Shown here: positions 43,047-52,341 of the stretch, piece after piece
Layout of the letters: each line of letters starts with the position of its first letter
Position numbering within the stretch: the first letter of the stretch is position 1
Origin: an uncultured Poribacteria bacterium
Lineage (GTDB): Bacteria; Poribacteria; WGA-4E; WGA-3G
Length of the DNA stretch: 64,000 nt
Reading direction: 5' to 3'
NCBI GenBank assembly: GCA_958295855.1
Contig: OY282383.1
Coordinates: 1,530,481 to 1,594,480 of the forward strand
Made by a program: the position numbers and the translations under genes
Notes under the pieces: model-generated
What the model saw: only the letters and a program-made list of their open reading frames with translations
What the model was told of the DNA's origin: nothing
Databases searched by the model: none

Positions 43047-46000
43047 TTAATCATCCGCTGGGATTGCAGCACCTAGCAATTCTTCATCTGAAACGCTCCG
43101 GAAACGTTCTTCTGCATCTCTCAAGAAAAGTTCACGCAGGTCGGCTGTAATAGCATAGAGGGCAGGCATCACAAAAAGAGTCATCGTGGTTGCGCAAGCG
43201 AGTCCAAAAATGATCGTATTTGCCATCGGCATCCAGATAGGAGATTTTCCACCGAGCCCGAGTGCCATGGGAATGAGTCCGAAAATTGTCGTCAGCGAGG
43301 TCAAGATAATCGGGCGCAATCGGACACTCCCGCCTTTCAGAATGGCATACCATTTATTGTAGCCGCGCTCCCGGTAGGTGTTAATAAAATCGATAAGCAC
43401 AATCGAATCGTTTACCACAATCCCCGCGAGGGCCACGATGCCAAACATTGCAATCATGCTAAGTGTCGCATTGGAAAGGAGTAATCCAACCATGGCCCCT
43501 ATCATACCGAAGGGTACAGCAAATATGATGATAATCGGTTGCACAAACGATTTGAATTGCGCGCCTAACACCACATAGATTAACAACAGCCCGACAATGA
43601 ACAATTTCCACAATTCGGAAAAGGATTCTATAATCTCATCGAAAATCCCTCGGAAATCAAGTTGATATCCCGGATATAAGGATTCAACATCGGCAAACGC
43701 GCTGATGAGTGCCTGATTTACTTTGACGGCTGTCGTTTTTTCCGAGTCTACAGATGCATAAACCGAGACTGCCCGTTCCCCGTCAAATCGTCGGATATCC
43801 GCGTATCCTTTTTCCTCTGTGATATCGGCAACATCCTTAAGGGGCACGATAGCACCCGTAGGGGTTGCAATCAACAGATTATTAAGTTCCGCGAGGCTTT
43901 TGAGGGTATCTGCCTTGTATTTGACGACAACATCAATTGCCTCGTCTGCTTCACGATAGGTTGTGGCTTTGGCACCTTCAATAGCGGTTCTGACTGTTTG
44001 TGCGATGTGGAGCGTGGTTAACCCGTATTGATGTGCCTTTTCCCGCTTCAAGTAGATACGGAGTTCAGCTTTCCCTATGCGAAAGTCATCCCGAACGTCG
44101 TAAACGCCGTCCATCTCGGTGAGTACCGTCTTAAGGACTCCAACGAGTTCAGTCAACTGCTCAAACCGCGGTCCTTTTACCTTGACTTCAACATCTTGCC
44201 CTTGCGGTGGCCCGCCTTCCTGTGTAATAAAATTCAGTTTCTCAACGCCACTAATTGTTGCGGTTTCCGTCCGCATTGATGCAATAATTTCATCCACACT
44301 CCGGGTGCGTTCCTGCTTCGGTGTGAGCTCAATGATAACCTCACCGAAATTTGAGCCATAGGTAACGCCTTCCATCAAGCCGGAAGTGGGTGTATGTAAC
44401 CCGATATTGCTGACGATTGCAGCGACTTCGGTTGATGGCAGTGTTTTGGCAGCGGTTTCAATCTGGGCAATAACTGCTGTTGTTTCCTGTATACCGTAGG
44501 AAGGCGGCATCTCCGCTTTGACATAAAATTGCGGGAAATCTTCACCAGGGAAAAGTTCCTTGTCAAGAATCTGAAAGGCACCAATGCACGCCATCGAGCC
44601 GATGAGGAGGACGAACCCAACGAAGGCGTATCGCCATCGAATAGTTCCTTTGAGGATTTTAACATATCTGCGTCTGATGAGGTTAAACCTTTTACTGCCG
44701 CGGGCTTCTCGCCTTTCCGCTTTTCCCCATTCAGAGACGTGTGCTGGCAAAATCACGAAGACTTCAAAGAGGGAAGCAAGTAGCACGAGAATTGCCATGA
44801 TTGGCACAACCCGCATGAACTGTCCTGGAACGCCGGACATAAACATCAACGGGCCAAACGCACAGATTGTCGTTAAGCTTGCGGCGACAACAGGCCAGCC
44901 GACCTCTTCTGCACCGCGAATGGCAGCAACTTTTGGCGATTCTCCCGCTTCAATGTGTCGGTAGATGTTTTCTATGACGACGATAGCATCGTCAACAACA
45001 ATCCCGACGACTAAGATGAGCCCAAACAGAGAGACACCACTCAGGCTATAGCCCGTTATAGACATAAACCAGAACGTTGCCATGAACGCCACCGGTATTC
45101 CGAGCACAGCGAATAGGGCATTCCGCCACCCGATAAAAAGGAGGAGCATCACCGCCACGAGGCCCAAACCGAAGAAGGCATTCGTTTCAAGAATGCCTAA
45201 CCGCTCTTTCAAAATTACGGAATAGTCGTTAACCGCTATCAATGTGGCACCTTCAGGCAGAGCGCCTTTCCGTTTTTCGACCAGCTCCCGGAGTTTGGCA
45301 ACTAACGCGATTGTGTTTCCCTCAGTCTTTTTTTGTACACTTAGGCTGATAGAGGGCTCTCCATTAACCCGCGACAGTGTTCGTGCCTTCTCGTAGGTGT
45401 CCGAAACGGTTGCAACATCGTTGAGACGCAACGGGGTACCTGTCGGTTGAACAGCGATGATAGTTTCACCGATGGTATCTGGGTTAGAAAACTCGCCCAT
45501 GGTGCGCACCATAAACTCTGAATTCCCCAGTTCCATCGTGCCGCCAGGCAGATTCAAGTTGCTTGCGCTAAGTGCGGTGATGACTGCCGAAATTGGGAGT
45601 TGATACGCCTTCAACCGATCCGGATTCACTTCAACCCATATTTCTCTTTCACGTAGCCCTGCTATCCGGACAGAGGCAATGTTTTTGATGTCTAAGATTT
45701 CATCCTTGAGGTTCTCGGCAATCTCCCGCATTTGCGTTTCCGAAATCTTTCCCCCTACAACAATTGTCAACATAGGGAAACCGGAGGAAATATCTAATTC
45801 TTCGACCTGCGGCTCGTCTAAAATCTCCTCCGGCAATTCATTGACTTGTTCTACAGCAGTGCGGAGGTTTTCAAGTTCTTTGTCGAAATCTCGATCGCTC
45901 ATCTCTTCAAAATCGACAGAGATAACAGACCGGCCTTCTGAAGAGGTAGAAAGCAGTAGATTGATTTTATTGACGTTCTCTTCAATGGCATCTTCAATAG

Positions 46001-46196
46001 GGGCGGTGATGAGTTTTTCAACCTCTTCCGGAGAGGCACCCGGATATAACGTTGTGACGTTTGCGCTCTGTAACGCGATTTCTGGAGTCAGTTCCCGTGG
46101 CAGATTTATCCATGCGTACAACCCGAAAGCGATGATTATAATCATTAACATATTCGCTAAGACCGGATTACCTACGGACATTTTTGGGATGGACAT
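43047..46196 (-). CDS. RND efflux pump inner-membrane subunit (AcrB/HAE1-like)
   Basis: A 1049-residue transporter of the resistance-nodulation-division superfamily. It has twelve membrane segments in two halves: a first near residue 12-30 (VLANMLMIIIIAFGLYAWI) and clusters at about 330-480 and 865-1020. The proton-relay motif is GIVVDDAIVVIEN in TM4; porter domains have YPGASPEEVEKLITAPIEDA. It pumps drugs or lipophilic compounds across the envelope using the proton gradient. No membrane-fusion protein or outer channel gene is adjacent, unlike usual operons, so partners must be elsewhere. AAGGAG lies 13 bases before the ATG, a long spacing. Confidence 0.93.
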   Translation of the reverse strand: MSIPKMSVGNPVLANMLMIIIIAFGLYAWINLPRELTPEIALQSANVTTLYPGASPEEVEKLITAPIEDAIEENVNKINLLLSTSSEGRSVISVDFEEMSDRDFDKELENLRTAVEQVNELPEEILDEPQVEELDISSGFPMLTIVVGGKISETQMREIAENLKDEILDIKNIASVRIAGLREREIWVEVNPDRLKAYQLPISAVITALSASNLNLPGGTMELGNSEFMVRTMGEFSNPDTIGETIIAVQPTGTPLRLNDVATVSDTYEKARTLSRVNGEPSISLSVQKKTEGNTIALVAKLRELVEKRKGALPEGATLIAVNDYSVILKERLGILETNAFFGLGLVAVMLLLFIGWRNALFAVLGIPVAFMATFWFMSITGYSLSGVSLFGLILVVGIVVDDAIVVIENIYRHIEAGESPKVAAIRGAEEVGWPVVAASLTTICAFGPLMFMSGVPGQFMRVVPIMAILVLLASLFEVFVILPAHVSEWGKAERREARGSKRFNLIRRRYVKILKGTIRWRYAFVGFVLLIGSMACIGAFQILDKELFPGEDFPQFYVKAEMPPSYGIQETTAVIAQIETAAKTLPSTEVAAIVSNIGLHTPTSGLMEGVTYGSNFGEVIIELTPKQERTRSVDEIIASMRTETATISGVEKLNFITQEGGPPQGQDVEVKVKGPRFEQLTELVGVLKTVLTEMDGVYDVRDDFRIGKAELRIYLKREKAHQYGLTTLHIAQTVRTAIEGAKATTYREADEAIDVVVKYKADTLKSLAELNNLLIATPTGAIVPLKDVADITEEKGYADIRRFDGERAVSVYASVDSEKTTAVKVNQALISAFADVESLYPGYQLDFRGIFDEIIESFSELWKLFIVGLLLIYVVLGAQFKSFVQPIIIIFAVPFGMIGAMVGLLLSNATLSMIAMFGIVALAGIVVNDSIVLIDFINTYRERGYNKWYAILKGGSVRLRPIILTSLTTIFGLIPMALGLGGKSPIWMPMANTIIFGLACATTMTLFVMPALYAITADLRELFLRDAEERFRSVSDEELLGAAIPADD

Positions 46197-46263
46197 GGCA
46201 GTCGAATTTCTCCTTCGGATTTAATTTATTGAGGGTTCTGTAATCTGTTTTTATTTTGTGATA

Positions 46264-46288
46264 GGGCGGACATTTTTCATATCCGCCC
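46264..46288. terminator. hairpin between secreted-protein gene and RND gene
   Basis: GGGCGGA/TCCGCCC, 11-base loop. It lies past the stop of the gene at 46316 (minus strand) and before the RND start. There is no clear T-run on the minus strand, so termination is uncertain; it may attenuate. Confidence 0.4.
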
Positions 46289-46315
46289 ACTTTTCGCATC
46301 CACGGCAATTGGAAG

Positions 46316-47056
46316 TTATCGGGGTGCTTTGAGGTTACCCCACGTTGTGGTGAGTTTCCCTTGCGGGACAACTACCATAGGTTTAATCCCTTCGCCGTCA
46401 ATAGATAGGGTATCTACAAGGAACACGACCGTTTGGCCGCCCCAACTGTTCATGAAACCGATACCAACCCGTTCCACATCAAACTTATGATTCCATGTTT
46501 TGCCGCCAGCGAGTTGCCACTCCTCCTTTTCGTTCTCTCGATAGTATCCAGAAAAGACATCGTCCTCTTTGACAATCTTGAGATGGATTGGGACATCAAA
46601 GCCGGTTTCAAAATGCCCCTTGTCTTGCCAATTGGCTTTTACCATGCTGCCGATGAGCGTCTTTTGCGATTGGTTGGCTTCCCCGCCAAACAACAAGCAG
46701 GCGTAGTTCAAGTCGTCATCGCTGTAGAGGAAAATGCCAATCCATGCATCTGCGGGTTTATCCGGTTCCGTAGAAAAAATACCGCTAACCGTTATATTTT
46801 TCGCGGCACTTTTCGGGATGTCGCGTTCAAGCATCGGTTTATCGGGCGTGGTATGCCCCCATCCGCCCTCTGGATTTGTCATCTGGAAGAAGCCATCTTT
46901 GACTTCATGCGTCGTCACCTTGTCGCGATAGTCGCGAAATTTCCATTCTTCAACGAGTTCGTCGCCATCGAAATCATCTGTCCATACATCAGCGGACACT
47001 ACCGCAGTAAGGCTGAATAGCAGAATTCCGCATACGAGAATCGTAGACTTTTTCAT
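46316..47056 (-). CDS. secreted concanavalin-like / DUF1080-type protein
   Basis: 246 residues. The signal peptide MKKSTILVCGILLFSLTAVVS(A) is clear. The mature part is beta-rich: WTDDFDGDELVEEWKF, VKDGFFQMTNPEGGWGH, ITVSGIFSTEPDKPADAWIGIFL, LNYACLLFGG, FVLVDTLSIDGEGI-like end. This is the jelly-roll pattern of concanavalin-like lectin/glucanase domains (DUF1080/DUF1349), often sugar-binding. AAAGGAGGA precedes ATG 47056 and a good promoter is at 47082-47111. It is likely periplasmic or extracellular. No catalytic acids can be pointed out. Confidence 0.72.
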   Translation of the reverse strand: MKKSTILVCGILLFSLTAVVSADVWTDDFDGDELVEEWKFRDYRDKVTTHEVKDGFFQMTNPEGGWGHTTPDKPMLERDIPKSAAKNITVSGIFSTEPDKPADAWIGIFLYSDDDLNYACLLFGGEANQSQKTLIGSMVKANWQDKGHFETGFDVPIHLKIVKEDDVFSGYYRENEKEEWQLAGGKTWNHKFDVERVGIGFMNSWGGQTVVFLVDTLSIDGEGIKPMVVVPQGKLTTTWGNLKAPR

Positions 47057-47081
47057 AACCAGTCCTCCTTTAAGTTTAACT

Positions 47082-47111
47082 ATTATAGCATGTCGCGCGG
47101 TATTGTGGCAA
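47082..47111 (-). promoter_or_regulatory. promoter of the secreted-protein gene
   Basis: Minus strand: TTGCCA, 18 bases, TATAAT; start predicted about 20 bp before the start codon. It shares the 274-bp gap with the upstream region of the GlcD-like gene. Confidence 0.7.
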
Positions 47112-47330
47112 AGAAAAACGTTTGGATTCATTGACTGACATTTCTAATTGGACATTCAATTGAAATTGTGGTAATCTAAATAGAGGTGATTTCGTTTTCG
47201 GTTTGTCGCGCGTGGGAGATGCCTGCTACGGAAAAACGAAATGCCCCTAATCTAACTATAATAGTTATTATAAATCGCGCTGACAAGGGTAGCATATTGC
47301 ACATCGCGCCTACAAAGGAAGAAATAGATT

Positions 47331-48764
47331 ATGCACCAGAAAGAGCAACTCATTGCTGAACTCTCAACACTTCTGGGTCCAAAAAATGTTTTAACCGATG
47401 CAACCGCGTTGGCAGTGTACGAATGCGATGCCGCGCCCTCATTTAAGGCACTGCCGGATGTCGTTGTTTTCGCGGACACAGCACAACAAGTATCAGATAT
47501 TGTGAAATTGGCAAACAAATACAATGCACCATTTATTGCACGCGGCGGTGGTACCGGCTTGAGCGGTGGCATGCTTTCCGTTCAGGGTGGGATTATCATC
47601 GCCCTCAATCGGATGGACCGCATTCTTGAGATTGATCTGGAGAACGAAAGGGCAGTGGTTGAGCCGGGTGTCGTCAATCTGTTATTAACGCAGGCGGTGC
47701 AAAACCAAGGTTACCATTACGCGCCAGATCCGTCCAGTCAGAAGGCGTGTACAATCGGTGGGAATATTGCCGAAAACTCCGGCGGGCCGCACACACTTAA
47801 ATACGGTGTCACTTCTGACCATGTGCTTGGGTTGGAGGTGGTGTTGCCAGATGGTGAGATTATTGAATTCGGCGGTACCGTTGAGGAAACGCCCGGCTAC
47901 GACTTGCGTGGTGTCCTAATCGGCTCTGAAGGCACTTTTGGGATAGTGACGAAAGCGGTCGTTCGCCTTACGCGCAATCCACAAGCCTATCAGACTGCCC
48001 TTGCAGTCTTTGAAACGATGGACGATGCCTCAAACGCAGTCTCCACAATTATCGGTGAGGGCATTATCCCTGCCGCGCTTGAAATGATGGATAGTCTCGT
48101 TATTCGTGCTTTGGAGGAAGCGTTCCAATTCGGTTTTCCGCTCGATGCCGAAGCCATCCTCATCGTCGAACTTGATGGTATTGAGGCGGGAATGCAAAAC
48201 CAAACGGATCGGATTCTTGAAATCTTCAAACAGTACACTGCGCGAGAGGTGAGTTACGCCAAAGATGAGGCGGAACGCCAGCAAATATGGAAGGCACGGA
48301 AAAGCGCGTTTGGTTCATTCGGGCGACTCGCACCGAACTATATTACCCAAGATGGCGTTGTGCCGCGTACACGGTTACCGAAAGTGCTGCGGCGAATCGC
48401 CGAAATTTCTGAAAAGTATCAGATTCCAATTGCAAATGTCTTCCACGCAGGCGACGGTAATATCCATCCTATTGTCCTTTTTAACGAACGCGACGCTGAC
48501 CAGTGTGAACGAGTGGAACATGTTAACATGGAGATTTTGTCTGTGTGTGCTGAAGTCGGTGGCACAATTACGGGTGAACACGGTATTGGTGTTGAAAAGA
48601 TGGATTATATGCCGCTCATCTTCAGCCGTGCCGATTTGCAGGTAATGGCAACGGTCAAAGACATCTTTAATCCCACGGGACTCTGCAACCCGGGCAAGAT
48701 TTTCCCCACAGCAGAATCGTATGCGAAGTTGGGGTTGCAACCTGATACAACGGGGCGGTTCTAG
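47331..48764 (+). CDS. glcD: FAD-linked oxidase, glycolate/D-lactate dehydrogenase subunit GlcD-like
   Basis: A 477-residue protein of the vanillyl-alcohol-oxidase fold. The FAD-binding domain has APFIARGGGTGLSGGML, DPSSQKACTIGGNIAENSGGPHTLKYG and GYDLRGVLIGSEGTFGIVT; the C-terminal cap has NVFHAGDGNIHPIV, ITGEHGIGVEKMDYM and FNPTGLCNPGKIFP. This is the standard GlcD layout; it oxidises glycolate or D-2-hydroxy acids and passes electrons to quinone. AAAGGAAG lies before ATG 47331. A GlcE-like gene follows, but no GlcF iron-sulfur subunit is found next to it. Confidence 0.9.
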   Translation: MHQKEQLIAELSTLLGPKNVLTDATALAVYECDAAPSFKALPDVVVFADTAQQVSDIVKLANKYNAPFIARGGGTGLSGGMLSVQGGIIIALNRMDRILEIDLENERAVVEPGVVNLLLTQAVQNQGYHYAPDPSSQKACTIGGNIAENSGGPHTLKYGVTSDHVLGLEVVLPDGEIIEFGGTVEETPGYDLRGVLIGSEGTFGIVTKAVVRLTRNPQAYQTALAVFETMDDASNAVSTIIGEGIIPAALEMMDSLVIRALEEAFQFGFPLDAEAILIVELDGIEAGMQNQTDRILEIFKQYTAREVSYAKDEAERQQIWKARKSAFGSFGRLAPNYITQDGVVPRTRLPKVLRRIAEISEKYQIPIANVFHAGDGNIHPIVLFNERDADQCERVEHVNMEILSVCAEVGGTITGEHGIGVEKMDYMPLIFSRADLQVMATVKDIFNPTGLCNPGKIFPTAESYAKLGLQPDTTGRF

Positions 48765-48830
48765 ATGAAAACCTATTCTAAAGATGATGTCACGAATGTA
48801 ATACGGGAATCACTCCGTGCCAAGGTCTAA
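48765..48830 (+). CDS. possible 21-residue small ORF between glcD and glcE
   Basis: ATG directly follows the glcD stop (TAG-ATG); the peptide MKTYSKDDVTNVIRESLRAKV would be an amphipathic helix. It may be translated by coupling, like a leader for the next gene, or be chance. No ribosome-binding site of its own. Confidence 0.25.
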   Translation: MKTYSKDDVTNVIRESLRAKV

Positions 48831-48852
48831 TGCGACGGAGAATGAGAAGTAC

Positions 48853-50223
48853 ATGGAAACCATATCAGGAACATTGCACGATAAACTCAGGGACATTGTT
48901 GGAGAAGCCGGCATCCTGCCAGAGACACAGATTGCCGCTTACACTTTTGACAATTGCGTGCCGAAGGCGGTTGTTTTGCCTGCATCTGTCCGGGAGATGC
49001 AAGATGTCCTCCGCTTTGCCGCAGCGCAGCACCTCTCTGTGATGCCTGCCGGCGCGGGGACAAAACTCGGTATCGGGAACCTACCACAAAAAGTGGACAT
49101 GGTGTTATCAACAACGCGCCTAAACAGTGTGGTAGAATATGAACCGGCAGATTTAACCGTAACCGTGGAGGCTGGCATTCGCTTGGCTGCCCTCCAAGCC
49201 GAGTTGACGAAACATCGCCAGTTTCTTCCGCTGAATCCGCCTTATGCCGACAGGTGCACCCTTGGTGGAGTCGTTGCGACAAATGCGAGCGGTTCTCTTC
49301 GCCTTCGACATGGTACTGCGCGGAATCAGGTATTGGGGATGCACGTTGTTCATGCGAACGGCAACGTTGTCAAAAGTGGTGGCAAAGTGGTGAAAAATGT
49401 CGCAGGCTATGATCTTAACAAACTCTATATCGGTGCTTTTGGCACGCTGGGCATCATTACTGAAATAACACTTAAGTTGGCCCCGGTACCCATACAACAG
49501 GTAATACTCACAACCCAGTTTCAGAACATTCAAGAGGCAGTTGACACAGGTTTAAGCATTGTGCGCTCACAGGCACTGCCCATGTTCACAAATCTGTTCA
49601 TAAATTCTCGTAGCAATCTGCGCCCAAATGCGACGTGCATTTCGGAAAAAACACCGACTCTGGTAGTTGGATTCGGTGGCGATACTGAAACCGTAAGGTG
49701 GCAACGAAACCATGTCCAAACAATTATGGAACAAAATGGCGGGACAAGTGTGACAATTAGAGAAGGCGAATCATGCCAGAGCCTTCAAGATGCTATGCGG
49801 AAATTCCCCGAGGTCAACGGGACTTCCGATGATAGAATTATCGCGAAGGTTAACCTAAAGCGGACAGATATCGCCGAATTTGCCCAAAAGGCTATTACCC
49901 CTGCTTTGCAGGGGCTTATACCCAAAATTCCAGAAGAGACTGGGGAGATGATGGCATTATTGGGAAGTGGCGTGTTATATCTCGCGATTCCTATCGCTTC
50001 CGTAACCGATTTTCAACCGCTTGCTGATACGCTGACGCAGCTGCGTCAACGTGCTATGGCAGCACAAGGCAACCTTATCATAGAGGCTGCTCCCCCTGAA
50101 CTCAAACGTCACATTGATGTTTGGGGTTCTGTCGGCAGCATGCGCGGCTTAATGAAACAGGTTAAAGCGAAATTCGACGCAGACAGCTTGTTGAACCCGG
50201 GGCGTTTTGTTTCAAGTATCTAG
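48853..50223 (+). CDS. glcE: FAD-linked oxidase, GlcE-like
   Basis: 456 residues, the partner of the gene before. The FAD-domain motifs VMPAGAGTKLGIGNLP, YADRCTLGGVVATNASGSLRLRHG, GKVVKNVAGYDLNKLYIGAFGTLGIITEITLKL and the C-terminal FDADSLLNPGRF are all present. It is longer than E. coli GlcE. ATG 48853 is chosen; a GTG at 48817 is possible, but the GGAG at 48836 favours the ATG. Two palindromic repeats lie in frame: residues about 257-265 (family D) and 349-354 (family A). The protein should pair with GlcD at the inner membrane. Confidence 0.83.
   Translation: METISGTLHDKLRDIVGEAGILPETQIAAYTFDNCVPKAVVLPASVREMQDVLRFAAAQHLSVMPAGAGTKLGIGNLPQKVDMVLSTTRLNSVVEYEPADLTVTVEAGIRLAALQAELTKHRQFLPLNPPYADRCTLGGVVATNASGSLRLRHGTARNQVLGMHVVHANGNVVKSGGKVVKNVAGYDLNKLYIGAFGTLGIITEITLKLAPVPIQQVILTTQFQNIQEAVDTGLSIVRSQALPMFTNLFINSRSNLRPNATCISEKTPTLVVGFGGDTETVRWQRNHVQTIMEQNGGTSVTIREGESCQSLQDAMRKFPEVNGTSDDRIIAKVNLKRTDIAEFAQKAITPALQGLIPKIPEETGEMMALLGSGVLYLAIPIASVTDFQPLADTLTQLRQRAMAAQGNLIIEAAPPELKRHIDVWGSVGSMRGLMKQVKAKFDADSLLNPGRFVSSI
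49619..49647. repeat. family D repeat inside glcE-like gene
   Basis: CGCCCAAATGCGACGTGCAT then TTC, identical over this stretch to 55791-55813, where it lies inside another gene in the opposite orientation of reading. Confidence 0.75.
49898..49914. repeat. family A palindrome inside glcE-like gene
   Basis: CCCCTGCTTTGCAGGGG, a perfect 7-bp stem, in frame and coding TPALQG. Confidence 0.8.
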
Positions 50224-50270
50224 AACGTAGGTGCTGGAAACATTAACTATTTGCAGCACAAACCTCCTCT

Positions 50271-50353
50271 GTAGGAGCGATCTCCGAATCGCGATGCTAA
50301 GAGTACTCCGAACGACATCTACAGTGCATCGTCAGAACCATCACGCAACCTGA
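50271..50353 (+). repeat. leader-type repeat upstream of the porX-like gene
   Basis: It starts GTAGGAGCGATCTCCGAATC (family B) and continues into the 42-bp core CGACATCTACAGTGCATCGT...CCTGA at 50312-50353. The core is repeated exactly before the TPR gene (54265-54306); a diverged form precedes dsbD (52079-52154). Confidence 0.75.
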
Positions 50354-50438
50354 TTGCACCGCAAGGAATGACAAAAAAACGAAAAGTTGACCCCTGAAAC
50401 ATCAGGCAATCAACGCATTGAAGGAAAGGGGAATTGAC

Positions 50439-52070
50439 ATGCAAGGAAAAAGAGGGAGGATTCTGTGGATTGATAGCACGATTTCTGAGTTAAAATCTTA
50501 CGTTCGCTTTTTAGAATACCAAGGGTACGATGTGTCCCTCACGGATAGCGGTGTTGAGGGCATCGCTTTGCTCAGAGACTGGACATATCACGCTGTGTTA
50601 TTGAATCATGAGGGAGCGCCGCCAAAGGGTAACAACCGCCGCAAAGCGGGGGATAATAGCCTTTACGGCAACCTGCTTTCGCATATCCGGAAAGAGGATG
50701 CACACATTCCTATTGTTCTGCTAACAAGTGAAGTGAAAGAGGGGATACTGCAGGAAGCAAGCCTGTATGAAGTGGATAATGTCTTAATAATGCCCACCAG
50801 CCCGAGACAGTTGGCTGCCTCACTCACTTTTCTGATTGAAAAGCAAACGATGCGAGAAGCACATACGCCGCAAGCCTATGTCCAAAACTTTAATAAACAG
50901 CACATATTAGGGCAACGCCAGATGGATACTTCGGTAGGCGCGCGCCGCGAGAGTGATTGGCAAGCATGGATAGATACCTACCTCCACCTTGTGGAATGGG
51001 ATATCAGGCTTGATGCACTTCACAATGCGGATGAACTTAAGGCTATCCACGCAATAGAGAAACGTGAAGCCAATGCCGCGTTTGCTAACTATATTCAAGA
51101 CAACTACAGCCGCTGGCTTGTGGGGGAAGATTCGCCTACCTTGTCCGTGGATGTCCTTTACAAATACGTTATTCCGGAAATTCAGACAGGAAAGCCTGTG
51201 CTGTTTGTCGTCATGGATTGTATGCGGTTGGACCATTGGCTGAAAATTGAGCCACTGCTCTACCATCTTTTCCACATCACCAGGGAGTATTACTACTCTA
51301 TCGTGCCGACATCCACCCGTTATGCACGGAACGCTATTTTTAGTGGCCTGTTTCCACTTGAAATGGCACAAAGGCACCCGGATTTATGCCCGGAACCTGA
51401 TGAATTCCAAACGAGCATTAACCAATATGAGAAGGAACTCATGCGCTTGCAACTTGAGCGGCATGGGATACTCCTTAAACCGCCCCCGCATTACTTCAAA
51501 ATTTTTGATGCGCGCGGAGAAAGGCAATATCTGCAGTGGTTAACGGCTACAAACCGGGTTAGCTTAGCCGCGGTTGTTGTTGATTTCCTTGATATGTTGA
51601 CACATACGCGGTATGAGGTGGCTTTACTTCAGCAACTCATTCCGGATGAATCGGCATTCCGAACGCTCGTGCAGGCGTGGTTCCAGCATTCGCAGCTCTA
51701 TAAAATGCTTAAAACGGCTGCCGAACGCGGCATCACCGTCGTCTTAACTTCCGACCACGGTTCAGTGCTTTGTCAAAACGCAGCGAAAATTTCAAGTCAG
51801 TGCGAACTCACAACTGGGCTCCGGTTTAAAGAAGGCAAGGATATTTTGTGCAATCCTGAATCCGCCGGCTTACTCGTAAAAAACCCGGAGGCGTATGGTT
51901 TACCCAACGACGCGGCAGGGAAGAACTACATCCTTGCCAAGGAGGATTGCTATTTCGTTTATGACAGACAGTTTAATGTCTATAAAGAAATATTCCACGG
52001 CAGTTTCCAACACGGCGGCATTTCACTTGAAGAGATGATTCTGCCCTGCATTGTGCTTGAACCCAGGTAA
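50439..52070 (+). CDS. PorX-like protein: degenerate receiver plus PglZ/alkaline-phosphatase domain
   Basis: 543 residues. Residues 7-132 resemble a CheY-type receiver (GRILWIDSTISELKSYVRFLEYQGYDV). The phospho-acceptor position is Asn56 (VLLNHEG), one of the two acidic residues at its start is lost (D12-S13) and the conserved Lys is Met118, so it cannot be phosphorylated normally. Residues 140-245 form a helical linker. From 253 to the end is a PglZ-type phosphodiesterase domain: VLFVVMDCMRLDHW (D260), PTSTRYARNAIFSG (Thr nucleophile) and LTSDHGSV. This is the architecture of PorX, the type IX secretion regulator. Residues 67-72 derive from an inserted palindrome. GAAAGGGG precedes ATG 50439. 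Confidence 0.85.
   Translation: MQGKRGRILWIDSTISELKSYVRFLEYQGYDVSLTDSGVEGIALLRDWTYHAVLLNHEGAPPKGNNRRKAGDNSLYGNLLSHIRKEDAHIPIVLLTSEVKEGILQEASLYEVDNVLIMPTSPRQLAASLTFLIEKQTMREAHTPQAYVQNFNKQHILGQRQMDTSVGARRESDWQAWIDTYLHLVEWDIRLDALHNADELKAIHAIEKREANAAFANYIQDNYSRWLVGEDSPTLSVDVLYKYVIPEIQTGKPVLFVVMDCMRLDHWLKIEPLLYHLFHITREYYYSIVPTSTRYARNAIFSGLFPLEMAQRHPDLCPEPDEFQTSINQYEKELMRLQLERHGILLKPPPHYFKIFDARGERQYLQWLTATNRVSLAAVVVDFLDMLTHTRYEVALLQQLIPDESAFRTLVQAWFQHSQLYKMLKTAAERGITVVLTSDHGSVLCQNAAKISSQCELTTGLRFKEGKDILCNPESAGLLVKNPEAYGLPNDAAGKNYILAKEDCYFVYDRQFNVYKEIFHGSFQHGGISLEEMILPCIVLEPR
50637..50653. repeat. family A-like palindrome inside porX-like gene
   Basis: CCGCCGCAAAGCGGGGG with flanks resembling other copies (GGGTAACA..GGATAATAG). 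It lies in frame in the loop after the receiver's acceptor site. Confidence 0.65.
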
Positions 52071-52078
52071 TAACGAAT

Positions 52079-52154
52079 GTAGGAGCGATCTCCGAATCGT
52101 GATGCTAAGAGCACTCCGACGAGAGCTACAGTGTATTGTCAGAACAATCCTGCC
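52079..52154 (+). repeat. leader-type repeat between porX-like gene and dsbD
   Basis: A diverged copy of 50271-50353, starting 9 bp after the stop codon. Its second half is interrupted by two family A palindromes at 52166-52209, and its end (GATTACACCGCAAGGAATAA) reappears at 52315-52334 next to dsbD. Confidence 0.65.
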
Positions 52155-52165
52155 AATGGTATTTG

Positions 52166-52209
52166 CCCCTGCAAAGCAGGGGGGAGGGTATTATCCCTGC
52201 TTTGCAGGG
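52166..52209. repeat. two adjacent family A palindromes
   Basis: CCCCTGCAAAGCAGGGG at 52166-52182 and CCCTGCTTTGCAGGG at 52195-52209, in opposite orientation of the loop. Confidence 0.8.
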
Positions 52210-52227
52210 TTTCATACCCTGAATACC

Positions 52228-52258
52228 AAGTTGTGAACGAAAAGTGAACAACTTTTTT
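52228..52258 (+). terminator. rho-independent terminator after the porX-like gene
   Basis: AAGTTGT, 13-base loop, ACAACTT, then TTTT. Confidence 0.7.
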
Positions 52259-52270
52259 ATTTCTTACATT

Positions 52271-52298
52271 GTTGTGAATTTTAATGAACAACTTTTTT
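52271..52298 (+). terminator. second, duplicated terminator
   Basis: GTTGT, loop, ACAAC, TTTTTT. It is a tandem copy of the terminator 40 bp before: GAACAACTTTTTTATTTCTT occurs at 52246 and 52286. Tandem duplication of a terminator is unusual. Confidence 0.6.
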
Positions 52299-52341
52299 AT
52301 TTCTTACTTATGCTGATTACACCGCAAGGAATAACAAAAAT

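Noticed and set aside
45679..46224. 181-residue plus-strand frame
   Set aside because: Opposite the N-terminal part of the RND pump; no translation signal.
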